Below the pieces are notes generated by a model. The model was not told the DNA's origin and made no database searches. It saw only the letters and a program-made list of their open reading frames with translations. A stretch of DNA of 64,000 nucleotides. Source: Capsicum annuum (taxonomy: Eukaryota > Streptophyta > Magnoliopsida > Solanales > Solanaceae). Positions within the stretch are counted from its first letter, which is position 1, and each line of letters begins with the position of its first letter. The translations under genes and the position numbers were made by a program. The stretch is taken from contig NC_061120.1 in the NCBI RefSeq assembly GCF_002878395.1, forward strand, positions 100,606,227 to 100,670,226, given 5' to 3'. Below are positions 10,269 to 22,035 of the stretch, piece after piece.

Positions 10269-11765
10269 TGTAAGACCCCACAACAATCCTCGTCATCTAA
10301 GTCCTTTAATGCGTGCAAAAATAGGTCTCAAACTTAAAAAAATTTAGCTAAGTATTACGACTTAGTCTTTGCTAAAGCCCTCAAACTTTGAGGAATTTAT
10401 TTACGACCTTTCCAACCTCCGAATGTTAATTTTTAAGTTGATTCACAATAGAGGAAGTCAATAGTACATCTCGGGTGAGTTTCAGAATTTTTGGACAAGC
10501 GTAAGGGCATGTTTGGAACTCCAAAATAGCAGCCCAGGGTGATTATCCCACAGCGCCCTAGCTAGTCCGATGCTGGGGGGAGCTCACGATGGAGACCACG
10601 GTGCCTCGCCTAGAGCGGCATTCCAGAGCCCGCGGCGCCCTAGCCAGTCTGGTCTAGGTAATTTTTGCAGTTTTATTCTGTGTTTTTAAGGGTAAATGAG
10701 TCATTTTCCCCACCCCAATATGTCCCAAACACAAGATTTATGCCTATTCTATGAATATTAGGCTTATTTTCATTACTTTTCTCTCAAGCAATACCCTAAG
10801 AACTCCAAAGCTCCTCCTCCAAGAAGTTTAGATCCTCCATTATTATGCCAAGAAAGTTTTAGATTGAAGGTTCCTAAGTAAAGATGCTCAAGAATCCATC
10901 TTCAAGAACGCGAATAGGATCTTCAAAACCAAGCTTATTCATCTAGTTCTTCATCCAATGTATGTGGGTTTTTTCAACAAGGTTAATCCTTTCATCCTTG
11001 TGCCCAAAACTTATAAATTTCAAATCTACTGAATTTTATTTAATTTCTCAGGCTATTGAAGTTAGGGTTTATACTCATGTTGTTATTTATAATTTTATGA
11101 GATTTCCCATGATTTAGAAGTTGAATTATTATGTTTATATTTTCATGCATATTGCTGAAATTTTCAAGATTTTGATTTAATTCATCCATGTTTATATTAT
11201 TAAGCATGATCATTTTGATGTTTTAACATAAGATTGACATATGAGTCATTAAGCCCTCATTAAAGGTTGCTATTTCAAGAATTATTGTGCCATAAAGACC
11301 CTATGGCTAGATTCCTTTCAGATTATTGATAAAGATTTGACCTTTTGGTCTCAGAATAGATATGAATCCACTTTACAGATTCAAATTACAAATTTAGTTT
11401 TACAGATATATAGTTGGTTTTCATCATAAACCATTAGCCTATTTTAAAAGTGCATTTTCTTCATAATGAGCATACAGATTTATTGGGAGTATTATTTAGC
11501 ACTGAGATGGGTACGGTACTACGGTTTCATACCCCAGAACTATGTACCAACGGATTTAGATTTTTCCCACTTCTACGTGGATGATAGATATATGATCACT
11601 TAGATAGGTTATACTCCCTGGCAAGAGTATGACTTATCTCCTCAACGTGAGGATTTTTCCTTAGAAATATGAGATGATGGACTCCATGAATGCTCACATG
11701 GTTTATGCAATTAGAAGAACCTCCCTAAAGCCTTTATTTTTTATCCTTTTCTTATATCTATCTAG
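10269..11765 (+). repeat. LTR fragment, family C (5' part)
   Basis: Begins TGTAAGACCCCACAAC. It matches, in reverse complement, the minus LTR at 19440-22035: for example 11465-11540 (gagcatacagattt, gggagtattatttagcac) against 20610-20670, and 11680-11730 (actccatgaatgctcacatgg) against 20405-20425. Near 10550-10660 it holds a GC-rich cluster with GCGCCCTAGCTAGTC and GCGCCCTAGCCAGTC. The 3' part is missing and the sequence passes straight into family A protease near 11790. Confidence 0.7.
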
Positions 11766-11789
11766 GTTGTCAACTCTGTGATTACTAGA

Positions 11790-12256
11790 TGATTCTATAG
11801 GGGATGTGTGGTATCTGTTAGTAGTTGATAAACTCTTATGGATTTGATAAAGTTAGATATGATTGACTTTGATGTCATATTGGGGAAACATTAGTTTCAT
11901 TCGTGCTATTGGACCTACAAGGTCATGTATAAATTCCCTAATGAGCCAGTCATTGATAGGAAGGGGGTTCTTTAGTGCCTAAGAGAAGGTTCATCTCATA
12001 TCTTCGAGCCCCAAAATTGATATTCAAACGGTGTTTATATCCTTTGGTCCAGGTTAAATATTCTATCGTGGAAGGTCCTTCTCTAGAATTCATTTCTATG
12101 GTTAATGAGTTTCTTGAGGTTTTCCCTAACGATCTTCCTAGTATTTCTTTCGATAGGGAAATTGATTTCGGGATTGATCTTGTTTCGAACACTCGTCCTA
12201 TTTCAATCCCTTCTTATAGAATGGATCTGGCCGAGTTGAAGGATTTTCAGGATTAA
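11790..12256 (+). pseudogene. Protease end and PR-RT linker relic, family A copy 2
   Basis: 11795-11900 aligns base by base with the protease tail of copy 1 (5020-5160: 'gtgtggtatctgtta', then the 'gatttgata.agtt.gatat' block). 11975-12256 reads the linker and RT start: VNEFLEVFPNDLPS, REIDFGIDL and SIPSYRMDLAELKD. These are characteristic of Ty3/gypsy polyproteins. Everything upstream (gag, protease active site, primer site) has been replaced by the family C LTR fragment, so this element has no proper beginning. Confidence 0.75.
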
Positions 12257-13020
12257 TTAAAAAATCTCTTAGATAAAGTTTTTATCCATCCTAGTGTGTC
12301 TCCTTGGGACGCTACTATGTTGTTCGTGCATAAAAAAGATGGTTCCCTTCAGTTGTGAATTGATTACCAATAGCTGAATAAGGTGACTGAAAAGAATAAA
12401 TATCCTTTTCCTCGGATTGATGATTTATTTGATCGTCTTCAAGGTGTGAAGTGTTTCTCAAATATTGATCTTACGTCGAGTTATCAACATCTTAAGATTA
12501 GAGATGTGGATTTCTCTAAGACTGCCTTCAGAACCTTGTATGGTCATTATGAGTTCCTAGATATGTGTTTTAGGTTGACTAATAATCCAATAGAATTTAT
12601 AGATTTGATGAATAGGGTTCTTCATCAATTTCTGGATCTGTTCATCATTGTCTTCATAGATTATATTTTGGTATACTCTAAGAGTAAGACAGGTTATGCT
12701 GATTATCTCTGTGTTGTGTTGTAGACCTTGAAAGATCACTATTTATATGGAAAGTTCTGTAAGTGTGAATTTTGGTTGAAGGTTGTGGCTTTTTCTGGTC
12801 ATGTTATCTCTAGTGAATGGATCATGGTGGATCCACAAAAGGTTACAACGGTTAACAAGTAGCCTAGACCCGAGACTCCGGTCGATATGTGGAGATTCTT
12901 AGGTTTAGCCAATTAATATAGGAGATTTGTGGAGACTTTTCGAATATAGTTTCCCCATTGACTAGATTTACGGAGAAGAAGGTGAAGTTCTAGTGGTGTG
13001 GGTCTTGTCAGGGGTATTTT
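12257..13020 (+). pseudogene. Reverse transcriptase relic, family A copy 2
   Basis: The fingers motif reads through a stop ([19 protein letters not shown]). 12383-12724 carries [24 protein letters not shown] and the catalytic site as [11 protein letters not shown]: the second Asp of the F-I-D-D motif is Tyr, which on family knowledge would abolish polymerase activity. The thumb region (12724-13020) is recognisable at DNA level (tctagtgaatggatcatggtggatccacaaaaggtt matches copy 1) but is full of stops and a frame change. Confidence 0.85.
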
Positions 13021-13026
13021 GAGAAG

Positions 13027-13563
13027 TTGAAGGATAAGTTGACTTCAACCTTAGTTTTGACCCTGCTTAAGGGTAATGATGGCTCTATAGTGTATTATGA
13101 TACTTCTCGTGTTGGGCTTGGTTGTGTGTTGATGGAACATGGTATGGTGGTGGCCTATGCTTCTAGGAAGTTGAAAGTTCATGAGAAGAACTACCCTACT
13201 CATGATTTGGAGTTATTGGTGGTGGTATTTGCACTTAATATTTAACATCACTATCTCTATGGGGTTCATGTTGACATATATTTTGATCTTAAGAGCCTAC
13301 AATATGTGTTTAGTTAAAAAAAGTTAAATCTCAAAAAGAGGTGGTGGCTTGAGTTATTGAAGGACTATGATATGAGTCTCCATTACTATCCTAGTAAAGC
13401 TAACATAGTTGTTGATGCTGGTAGTAGGTTATCCATGGGGATTCAAGCTCATGTGGTTGTGGATAAGTGGGAGTTGGTGAAGGGCATTCACCTTTTGGCT
13501 AACCTTAGATTTTATCTCACGAACATTAAGGATGGTGGTGTGTTTATGGATCAGGTATCATAG
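13027..13563 (+). pseudogene. RNase H and connection relic, family A copy 2
   Basis: A single frame interrupted by stops near 13243 and 13315. It shows [30 protein letters not shown] (first Asp), [20 protein letters not shown] (Glu) and then the connection HYYPSKANIVVDAGSRLSMG. The third acidic site reads FDLKSL instead of TDHKSL. Stays in the same frame as the integrase that follows, so this copy is less scrambled than copy 1. Confidence 0.8.
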
Positions 13564-13611
13564 TCACGTCTTGTTGTTTAGATAAAGGAAAAGTAAACGT
13601 TAGATTTTGAC

Positions 13612-14948
13612 TTGATAAAGGTTGAAAGAAATTTAGGTCAGCAAAAGGTTATTGACTTTGCGATTGGTGGTGATGGTATCTGGTGGTACCAAGGCTGGTT
13701 ATGTGTTCCCGACGTTGATGGGTTAAGAGAAAGGATTTTGGCCGAAGCTCATAGATCTTGTTATGCTATTCATCCTTGTTCTATGAAGATGCATGATGAT
13801 TATAAGGAATTCTTTTGGTGAAATAATATCAAGTGAGAGGTGGCTTACTATCTGGCTAAGTGTATGGTGTGTCAACAAGTAAAATTTGAGCACATGAGGC
13901 TTAAAAGTTTGCAACAAGAGATAGAGTTGACCAAATGGAAATGGAAGGTAATTAATATGGATTTTGTTATCGGTATTCCTCAATGTCGAAATCAGTGTGA
14001 TTCAATTTGGGTCATTGTGGATAGGATGACCAAGTCTGCTCAATTTTTGCCTGTGAGGACAAGTTATTCACCTAAGGATTATGCTAAGTTATATCTTACA
14101 GATATCGTGAAGTTTTATGGTGATATCATTTATATCATTCCAAATTGTGGTACTACGTTCTTATTTAATTTTTGGCGATAGTTTCCTAAAGATTTTAGAA
14201 CTAAGGTGTGCCTTAGTACCGCTTTCCACCCACAGTCGGTTGGACAAGTGGAGAGGACCATTCAAATATTGGAAGATATACTTCGTGCTTGTGTGATCGA
14301 CTATGGTAGTAGTCGGGTTGACCATTTGCCTCATATGGAGTTTGCTTATAATAATAGTTATCACTCTAGCATTGGTATGACTCATTTTGAGGCATTGTAT
14401 GGTAGGAGATATCATTGTCTTATTGGGTGGTATGAGGTTGGTGAGGGTAAGATATTTGGCCCAGATTTGGTTCACCAAGCCTTTGAGATGGTGAAGGTGA
14501 TTCTTGATAGATTGAAAGCCGCTAAAAGTCTCCATAAGTCTTATATTGATGTGACGTTTATGGAGTTGGAGTTTAAAATTTGTGATTGGGTATTTTTAAA
14601 GGTGTCACCCATAAAAAGAGTAATGTGGTTTGCTGCGAAGGAGAAGCTTAGTCCCCGGTATTTTGGTCTGTACTTGGTTTGAAGAAGATTGGCAATATTA
14701 CATATGTGTTCGAGTTACCTCCTAGATTGAGCTCCATTCATCCGATTTTCCATGTCTCTATGTTGCGAAAGTGTGTAGGTAATCCTTTATCTGTTGTTCT
14801 TTTGGAAGGGTTAGGAATTTCAGATTCCTTATCTTATGAAGTAGTCACAGTTGAGATCTTGGATCGTCAAGTTCGTCAGCTATGGTCTAAGGATGTAACT
14901 TCGGTAAAGCTTCTTTGGAGGACCCATAAGGTTGAAGAAGATACTTAG
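13612..14948 (+). pseudogene. Integrase and chromodomain-like tail relic, family A copy 2
   Basis: The zinc domain keeps all four ligands: EAHRSCYAIHP and KCMVCQQ. Stops occur after YKEFFW and NNIK. Core 13840-14181: INMDFVIGIP gives the first Asp; the second (canonical SDRG) is now PNCG, so Asp to Asn. 14206-14682 restores frame and keeps the catalytic Glu (GQVERTIQ), then [14 protein letters not shown] and EALYGRR. A frame shift at 14679 leads into the tail (SIHPIFHVSMLRK, SLSYEVVTVEILD, VKLLWRTHKVEED), which ends at a stop near 14948. There is no 3' LTR after it: the next sequence is a minus-strand LTR fragment. Confidence 0.85.
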
Positions 14949-14964
14949 AGAAACCATAAGGTTG

Positions 14965-15705
14965 AATAGGCTATATGGGTTAAACTCCCCCTACTAATAG
15001 GGCCCCGATGTATTTTAGCCCTACGTGAGATGACTAGTACATCTCAAAAAATATAATTATGACATCATGCACACGATCACCATGACCAAACTTCACATCG
15101 GCGAATATGAGTTTCTAGTATTGGTCCCCCCGGTACCTCTTCCTTCCACGGCTTTTCTACACATCTCTCTTTAAGCCCATATTAAAACCATTTACACATT
15201 CCAACTACTAACCAAGGAGTCTTTTAGTTATGCATTAACCATTTGTATCGTCATACAAAAATTAGATCTTTCTAGTCTATTCCAACTAAGCCAAATAAAA
15301 CCAATAATCCTTAATAAGACTCCACCATTTCCAATTACACCAAGACCATGGCCACCAAGGCCTTTCTAAACCATTTAAAACTAACCTGACAAATTTAGGT
15401 TCAATTAACTTTTTTACAATGCAAGTATTTCAAGAATAGTCAAACTATGTGACAAAATCATTCTCATTGGCATTTTAACAAACAAGTTGAGGGCACATAA
15501 GTTTCAAAACTATAGACATGTAATTTAGAGTATCCAAAGTACCTTTAAATCTATTTACTGTTACCATGCATCCCATAATGTCAAAAGCATATCAAAAGCA
15601 TAAAAGAAAACATTATGAAACCATGAGAAACATTATTCTACCATGAACATCCAAAACCCCCAACCATAATTTCAAAAAATAAAAATATCATGAAAATCAT
15701 ACATT
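14965..15705 (-). repeat. LTR A (minus), 3' portion, split by LTR at 15711
   Basis: Reverse complement of the middle of family A LTRs. 'atatgggttaaactccccct..taatagggcccc' pairs with 'ggggccc..aagggagagatgggcccatat' at 17113-17150. It is closest to the minus LTRs at 39590-41550 and 60630-62492 ('accatggccaccaaggcctttc'). It continues at 17875-18655 on the far side of the inserted plus LTR. Its 3' end is missing at the junction with copy 2 pol. Confidence 0.7.
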
Positions 15706-15710
15706 AAAAC

Positions 15711-17874
15711 TGAAACACCTTGAGTTTGACCCTTTGAAATTTCCTGTGTTTTGAACTCTCTGGCATCATACAACTTGAGCTTACTAGTCGTATGATATAG
15801 GTATGACTTTGGAGCCTCGTATGGTAAATAGTGTGTCCCATGTCACTTATTGTACAAAGTGGACTACACTCCATACGAGTCGTATGGAGATTGTACGAGA
15901 AGAGTAGGGCAATCGTATGATTAACAGTGTCAAGACCTTAAGGTACTGTCATAGGTACGAGTTAGGGGTACCACTCTTATGATTGGGTATGATTGAGGTG
16001 ACCAAACTGTACCCACCTACATTCATTTTATAGATTTTAAGTTGAGGGTCATTTAGACATTTCCCATTCAAAAAAGAATAGAACCCCTTGTCTTAAAACA
16101 CATTGTAGTCTCTCATAAAAAACTTTGAAGTTCAAAACACTTCTAAAACTCTCTTTACACTCTCTCAAGAAGATTTGGCTAGGGTTTTCTTTAAGTGTTC
16201 ATATAGAGGCTCACGAGTCAAGTTATTTCGTTAAATCTTCATGAATAAGGCATGTTAGTCTTCCCTCATTGTTAGTTTATGAAAATAATGTGTTTAAAGC
16301 TTTGATTATGAATCATTAATGGTGGTTTTGAAAACTAGAATTGAGGGTTTTGTTGCAAATTGTTGGTTATGGTTTACTCTTGGTTTAAATTATGCTTATA
16401 CATGATTTAATTATGGTTTTGCATATGTGGGTTCTTGGTAATTGTGGTTTAACAATTGGGCCATAGGTAGCCCTAAAATTGATGGTTTTGGTCTTGGTAA
16501 TGGTATGCCCTCATTGTGTTTGTGAAAATATTTGTGAGAATGAGCTAGTCTAATTTTAAATGGTGTTTTTGACTAAGGCATTGATTAATTGGCTAAAAGG
16601 GTTTAAGTCCCTAAACATTAAATTGATTTATGTCTTTACTAGATAATGGGTTTGAGTACCTAAACTTTGAATTGAATTAGTGTCCTTGTTAGACTATGAG
16701 TTCTAGTCCCAAAGTCAAATGAATGATTGGTTGATTGATAATGGTAATAACATGTTGTATACTTGCAAGTCATGTGTATATGATGATACCAATGACGTGA
16801 CTTTCGTAAATAATTGGCTTAATGGTTGTGTATGTAAAATTATGGTTTAAATTAGGCTTAAAAGCAGGATGTGTAGTCGGACAGTTGTAGTGGATTCTAA
16901 AGGACTAACAATAGAAACTGCGCTATCCAGTGCAGGTGCCTTTGTGATCGGGTGGTTCGAGTCCCCAGAATGAATATATGAATAGGAGGTTTAAGTCCCC
17001 CATGATACAAGTATTGGTGCTTAAGTCACCTTGATTGTGATGAGAGGTTCGAGTCCCTTATATAGGCGTATAAGGTTGTGGATATTCTATGGTTTATATG
17101 GAAACACACACTGGGGCCCTTCAAGCTAAGGGAGAGATGGGCCCATATATATCATGGGCGCCTTTACATATGAATGTTATGCTACACAACCCAGGTAAAG
17201 GTTTTCAAAGTTCATGCTAATCTTGTTCCCTATCCCGGCAGGGTATCTATGTATTCCATTGGTTATGTCCATTGGTTGATTGGTTTTGAGCTTTTGGAAT
17301 TATTTTATCCTTATCCTTAAGTTACATGATAGCGCTCTAACCACTAACCTTCTTCGGACATGTATCACCACGTGATGTAGGGACTAGTCATACTATCACA
17401 CCTTCTACTCAGTGACTTCGATTTGGGGACAGCTTGTGTTGACTTGAAGTGGTGAGCTTTCATATTTTGAAAGGCTCTATTTATTTCCTTTAGTTTTCAT
17501 ATGTCTTTATTTGTTTAGACATAGATATTGGTTTTGGCTATGGTCGGGGGCATATCCCGACCTGATATTCTTGGATTATTATTTTGATGCTTTGTATTGA
17601 CAAACTGTGGACTTAGGTATGTTATAGAATGGATATGGATTTGGTTATGTTATGGTTGTGCATTTGTATTGGATAGTTTGACTTGTTTATCTTGGTCATG
17701 ATCATGAACCTATCCCAATGTCTTTTAGTTGTAAATTACTCCATCTTTTAATATAGTCGGAACTCACCCGACTCAGGGTATATGGTTATTGGTTGGATTA
17801 GGTATTGAGGGTGGTGTCCGATCCGTATTGGACTTAAGATGCCCATTACGATAAGCCTTGGTTTGGTCACATCA
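15711..17874 (+). repeat. LTR A (plus), inserted into minus LTR A
   Basis: Full-length LTR: starts TGAAACACCTTGAG, ends GGTCACATCA. Flanked by AAAAC (15706-15710) and GAAAC (17875-17879), a five-base target-site duplication with one difference. No internal region is attached, so it is a solo LTR. The promoter-proximal part holds CCATACGAGTCGTATGG (15871-15887), a palindrome around a central G, and several partial copies of it. Confidence 0.8.
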
Positions 17875-18655
17875 GAAACACCCGCTTTTTAAAAATAACA
17901 ATGAGGGAGGAGTAACTTGCCTTAGACACCAAGGAAGATGAAGAGAAGCACTCTTGGAAGCCCCTAATTGATTGTCTTGAAGAAACCCTAGCCTCTTGCT
18001 TGAATAGAGAGTTTGAGAGATTTTTAAGAGTGTTTAATAGGGAATAATAGGTTAATGAAGTCCCAAAGTTGTTTCATGTCATGGTATCAAAGGGAGTTAA
18101 ATAGTAGAAATATCCAGAATGCCCCCAACTTAAAACTTTAAAAGTGCCGCAGGTGATTACGAGTCGATCCCGTGACCCATGACCACATCATACGACTCGT
18201 ATCATTTAGTCATCACCAATACCATGAGTTGGAATCCCACACACTGTCCACCATATAAATCCTGATCCCACTCGTGACCAAACCATACGACTCATATGGT
18301 ACAGTCATACCCATGATATAATCCAAAGGGATTGACACTGGACAACATACGACTTCACACAACAACTCAAAACCTATCCTCACGACTCTTAGTCAGCCAC
18401 TCGTATTCAAAGCCAAGTCAAGTTACTAAGTTTCTAATTAAATGAAGGTTCATCCTATTGACCAATCAACAAACCAAATGACCTGCACCACCAAGTGGTA
18501 ATGACAACATAAACCCAACCACCAATCACTAGACATATTACCAGTTGGGTCACCTGATCCGTACCAACACCACACGACTCGTATGGTGAGTCATTACAAC
18601 GGCAGTGAGCTCAAATCTTATAAAATTTTCAACGGCCAAAACCCTAGATATTTCA
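17875..18655 (-). repeat. LTR A (minus), 5' portion
   Basis: Reverse complement begins TGAAATATCTAGGGTTTTGG at 18655. It carries the same palindromic motif as other A LTRs: ATACGACTCGTAT (18190-18202), CCATACGACTCATATGG (18283-18299) and CACACGACTCGTATGG (18571-18586). 'ctctctattcaagcaagaggctagggtttc' on the minus strand matches the plus copies ('ctctcaagaagatttggctagggttttc'). Confidence 0.75.
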
Positions 18656-19440
18656 ATATCGTTCAATAATTTACTTTCTTAGAACATAAATTGTAACAAG
18701 TATACAAAGAAATAATTAACATGCATATATAAATCAAGTTCGGTATACGAAGAAATAATTAACATGCGCATATAAACCAAGTTGGGTTTTCAATGACAAT
18801 CAACAATTATCCAACTCAATCTAGTCTTGCACTGATCTAATGAGCTTGAGGCTTGCATTTTCATGCAATTTTAGATTAGTTGTGGTCTAAAAATAGTACC
18901 ATAATCATAATTTAGATAACGAGCTAACAAATTTAAATATTAAAACCTAATCCCATAACCCCAAGGTCAAATTCATGATCATTCCTTCCATTTTAGTGTT
19001 TTCTATCAATATTCCACCTTAATTCTACCAATTTCATTAATATAACATTGAATTCTAAACACATAATTATAAATTAACAATCTTTAATAAAAACACAAGA
19101 ATTTTCCTCCCAATTCACCTAGGTCAAGTCTAATCCTTTTCAAAATATGAAAACTAGTGATTTTAAGGATAAATTATTGAAAATTAGTTAGTGGGAAGGA
19201 TTATCTTACCTTGCAAAGGAAATTGAAGAAATTAGGTTTGAATCACCCAAAATCATCTCTGAAACCCCTTCATCGAATGCGGAGAAAAAATAACATTTTT
19301 CCAAATTATGTGTATTAATAAACGTTTATCCTACAATAGAGTCTCCATCCCTCTAGAGTGGTATTAACTAGATATGGGGAGTTTGACCAAGGTTGAATCT
19401 CACAGGAATATTCTAGTTGGGTGGTGGTAGCAGCCTGCCT
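18656..19440 (-). other. Unassigned repeat-like stretch between two LTRs
   Basis: AT-rich, no ORF. The right part ('gattatcttaccttgcaaaggaaattgaag', then 'tgaatcacccaaaatcatc') resembles the transcribed edge of the minus E/F-type LTRs at 33040-33090 and 63460-63530. It may therefore be a fragment of such an LTR, truncated by the family C LTR. A 43 bp tandem pair lies at 18700-18785. Confidence 0.35.
18700..18785. repeat. 43 bp tandem duplication, two units
   Basis: Units 18700-18742 and 18743-18785, both starting GTATAC, with three differences. Between them they duplicate 'aagaaataattaacatg'. Only two units, so this is a local duplication rather than a satellite or a CRISPR array. Confidence 0.85.
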
Positions 19441-22035
19441 CCTGCTATAGCTGGGTAGAAATCTCAACAAAACCATAATACCGAACTCTCAATACATCAC
19501 AAGTCTGATACTAGTCTGATAAGCCTCTACAAATCAAAATCTAGAGAGCCTTTGCGATAGGTCCCCAACTGACTCGAAATAAACTAAAGATAGAACATAG
19601 TCTCTCAAGTACAATAAACATCTAAAGATCATCCCTCGAACCGTGAGGACTCACCACTGTAGAAAATATAAGCAAAGTACTCGAAGAATTACGGGCGAGG
19701 CTGGGACTGAGCACCTGAACCTACATTATGACATAATGTAGCACATAGACATATATATGGATCAGTACTTGGAATGTACTGAGTATATGGGGGTGAATGC
19801 ATATGTATAAAATAGTATTGATCTTCTTCAATCAAATCATGTATGGAGTATGAGACGACTCACATGGGTTGAACAAGTATAAAATATAAAGCTCATAAAT
19901 CATGTAGAATGGAGTATGCAACACAATTCTCGTGAGTCATCATTCTTTCACCTTGAAAACCAGAAATCTTCTCTTATTCTAAATACCCAAAGGCTAAGGG
20001 ACTTTAAACAATAATTTCGAATCATGCATATGTCTCATGGAGGGTAAAACTTCTTCAATGTTCAATATTTCATAACTATTTAGAACTCATATAGTTGGAA
20101 TTCGGAATCATAAGACTTGGAAAACATACTTGAAGGCATTTCATTCACTTTAGGAAATATCATTCTATCTCCAATGGAAAAGTATTCTAGTTCAAGGATA
20201 GAACTTATCTCAAAGCTTTACGAAAAGTACTATATCAAGGGAAGGTACTTTCATTTAGGAAATAACTTACATCAAGAAAATACTTTAGTTAGGGAACATC
20301 TTTGCAATTCAATCATTTGGGAAAATTAACTATAGAGAAAGGAAAGTAAGTATTTGATTTCGAAGTTCAAAGGTCAAGGAAGGTTCTTGTAACCGATATA
20401 AACCATGTGAGCTACATGGAGTCCAACGTTTTGTCATCCTAAGGAAGAGACCCCATGTTAGGGAGGAGCATCATACTCTTTCCAGGGAGTATAACCTAGG
20501 TCTAGTGATCGCTAAATAAAACTTGACCTTGGGCCTAATCATAATCATCATAAACTCGACCTTAGGCCCAACCTACGATGGTGCGTAGTTTTGGGGTAAA
20601 AAACCATAGTAACTTACCCGTTCTGTGCTAAATACTACTCCCTTTAGATTATCTATGCTCATCTCATAAAAATCCACTTTTAGAATAATCTCATGGTTCA
20701 CCACAAACTATATAATCAAATCGATAATCTCATATGATGAAGTGGATTTCAAAGCTTTTAGACCATTAGGTCAATTCATTTCTCAATCATCTCAAAATAC
20801 TCAAATCATGGGTTCTTATAGCACAAGAGTTCATAATTTCACAAGTCTAAAATAGGGCTTACTAACCTATAGTTCAATCTCAAGTTAAAGCTCATCAAAA
20901 GCATATTATATATAGCATATAGATTCATAAATCATATGGAAATCTGGGAATTTCAGCAATTTATCTCAAAATCTCTATATAGTCATATACTTCAATATCT
21001 CACACATCACAAAGATTAGTTTCTCAATGACTAAAATCTTGGGGTTTATACCCAGCTATAATTTCTCAAGAAAACATGCAAAGATCATGCCATTTGACTA
21101 TCAATTCATGGGAAATATCAAGATATGCATTAAATAATAATGGGTGAAAACCCCAATTCGGATTCATGTAAATATCTCATAGGTTTCAGGAAAATCATGA
21201 TGTAAAAAAGCCTTTATGGACGCAAGGGTAAAAGGGTTGCCCTTATTCAAAACTCCACATATGTTGAATTAGAAGTTTTGGATGAACTCTCACTTTTGGA
21301 ACTCTATTCATACTATTTAATGAGGGTTCTTGAGGCCCTTGACTTGGGAACCTTGAATCTTGACTCAATTTATAAAATCCATGGTGGATTCTTGAGACTC
21401 TTGGAAGAGTTTTTGGATACTTAGGGTTTTTTATGAGAGAAAACTTGAGAAAAACCTCATAGGATGCTTGCAAATGACTTTGATTTGGTGTTTGCACAGT
21501 TTTATAGGCTTGGACAAATTCCAAAGTGCCATTTTTAACATCTGTACGAAGCTGAACAAATTGAACTGGGAACCCGATTTCATAGGTTACCACGACGCAC
21601 CACTTATCTCGGTGGCTCACTGGAATTGACAATTGGGAAATTAGGAGTCCCCGCGATGCAAAGCCATCGCGTTGTCCCACTAGTTGGGACCAGGACCTTC
21701 AGCACGATGTGCCAATATTTTGAAGTTCCACTAGAATTAGACAATTGCCAAATAAACCCTCTCCGCGATGCACCAAGCACCTAAATGATGTTGTTTACGA
21801 CTAAGGCTTAAATTAGCCATAACTTCTTACTCGAGTATCAGATTTGGGCAAATCTTATATTGATGGAAAGCTTATCAGATTTCTCACATGATAAAAAGTC
21901 AAAATTAGGGAAATTATATGTGGTTAACATGATACTCACTTATGAAACCACTTCTCAATCCTTGTAGGGCCGAAATCACCGCTCACTTAACATGACCTAG
22001 GGTTCAACTATGAGGAAACTTTGCTGGGCCTTACA
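19440..22035 (-). repeat. LTR (minus), family C
   Basis: Reverse complement begins TGTAAGGCCCAGCAAAG at 22035. The body matches the plus C fragment at 10269-11765. The lower part holds the usual 3' landmarks in reverse: 'gaaccgtgaggactcaccac' (19640-19660) and 'ggaatgtactgagtatatggggg'. No internal region follows on either side, so it is probably a solo LTR. The left boundary (about 19440) is uncertain. The open frames at 20117-20329 and minus 21243-21680 lie inside the LTR and are not genes. Confidence 0.7.
21580..21785 (-). promoter_or_regulatory. GCGATGC-type motif cluster in LTR C
   Basis: GC-richer patch with iterated CACGACGCACC, CCGCGATGCA, CCATCGCG, CACGATGTGCC and CCGCGATGCACC, about 250-450 bases inside the LTR start. 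The position corresponds to the U3 region of an LTR. A regulatory role is inference. Confidence 0.4.

Noticed and set aside
18700..18785. CRISPR-like direct repeats
   Set aside because: Only two adjacent units with no spacers, in a plant context; a simple tandem duplication.
21243..21680. 145-residue minus open frame
   Set aside because: Falls in the U3-like part of the family C LTR. Open by chance, with no recognisable domain.
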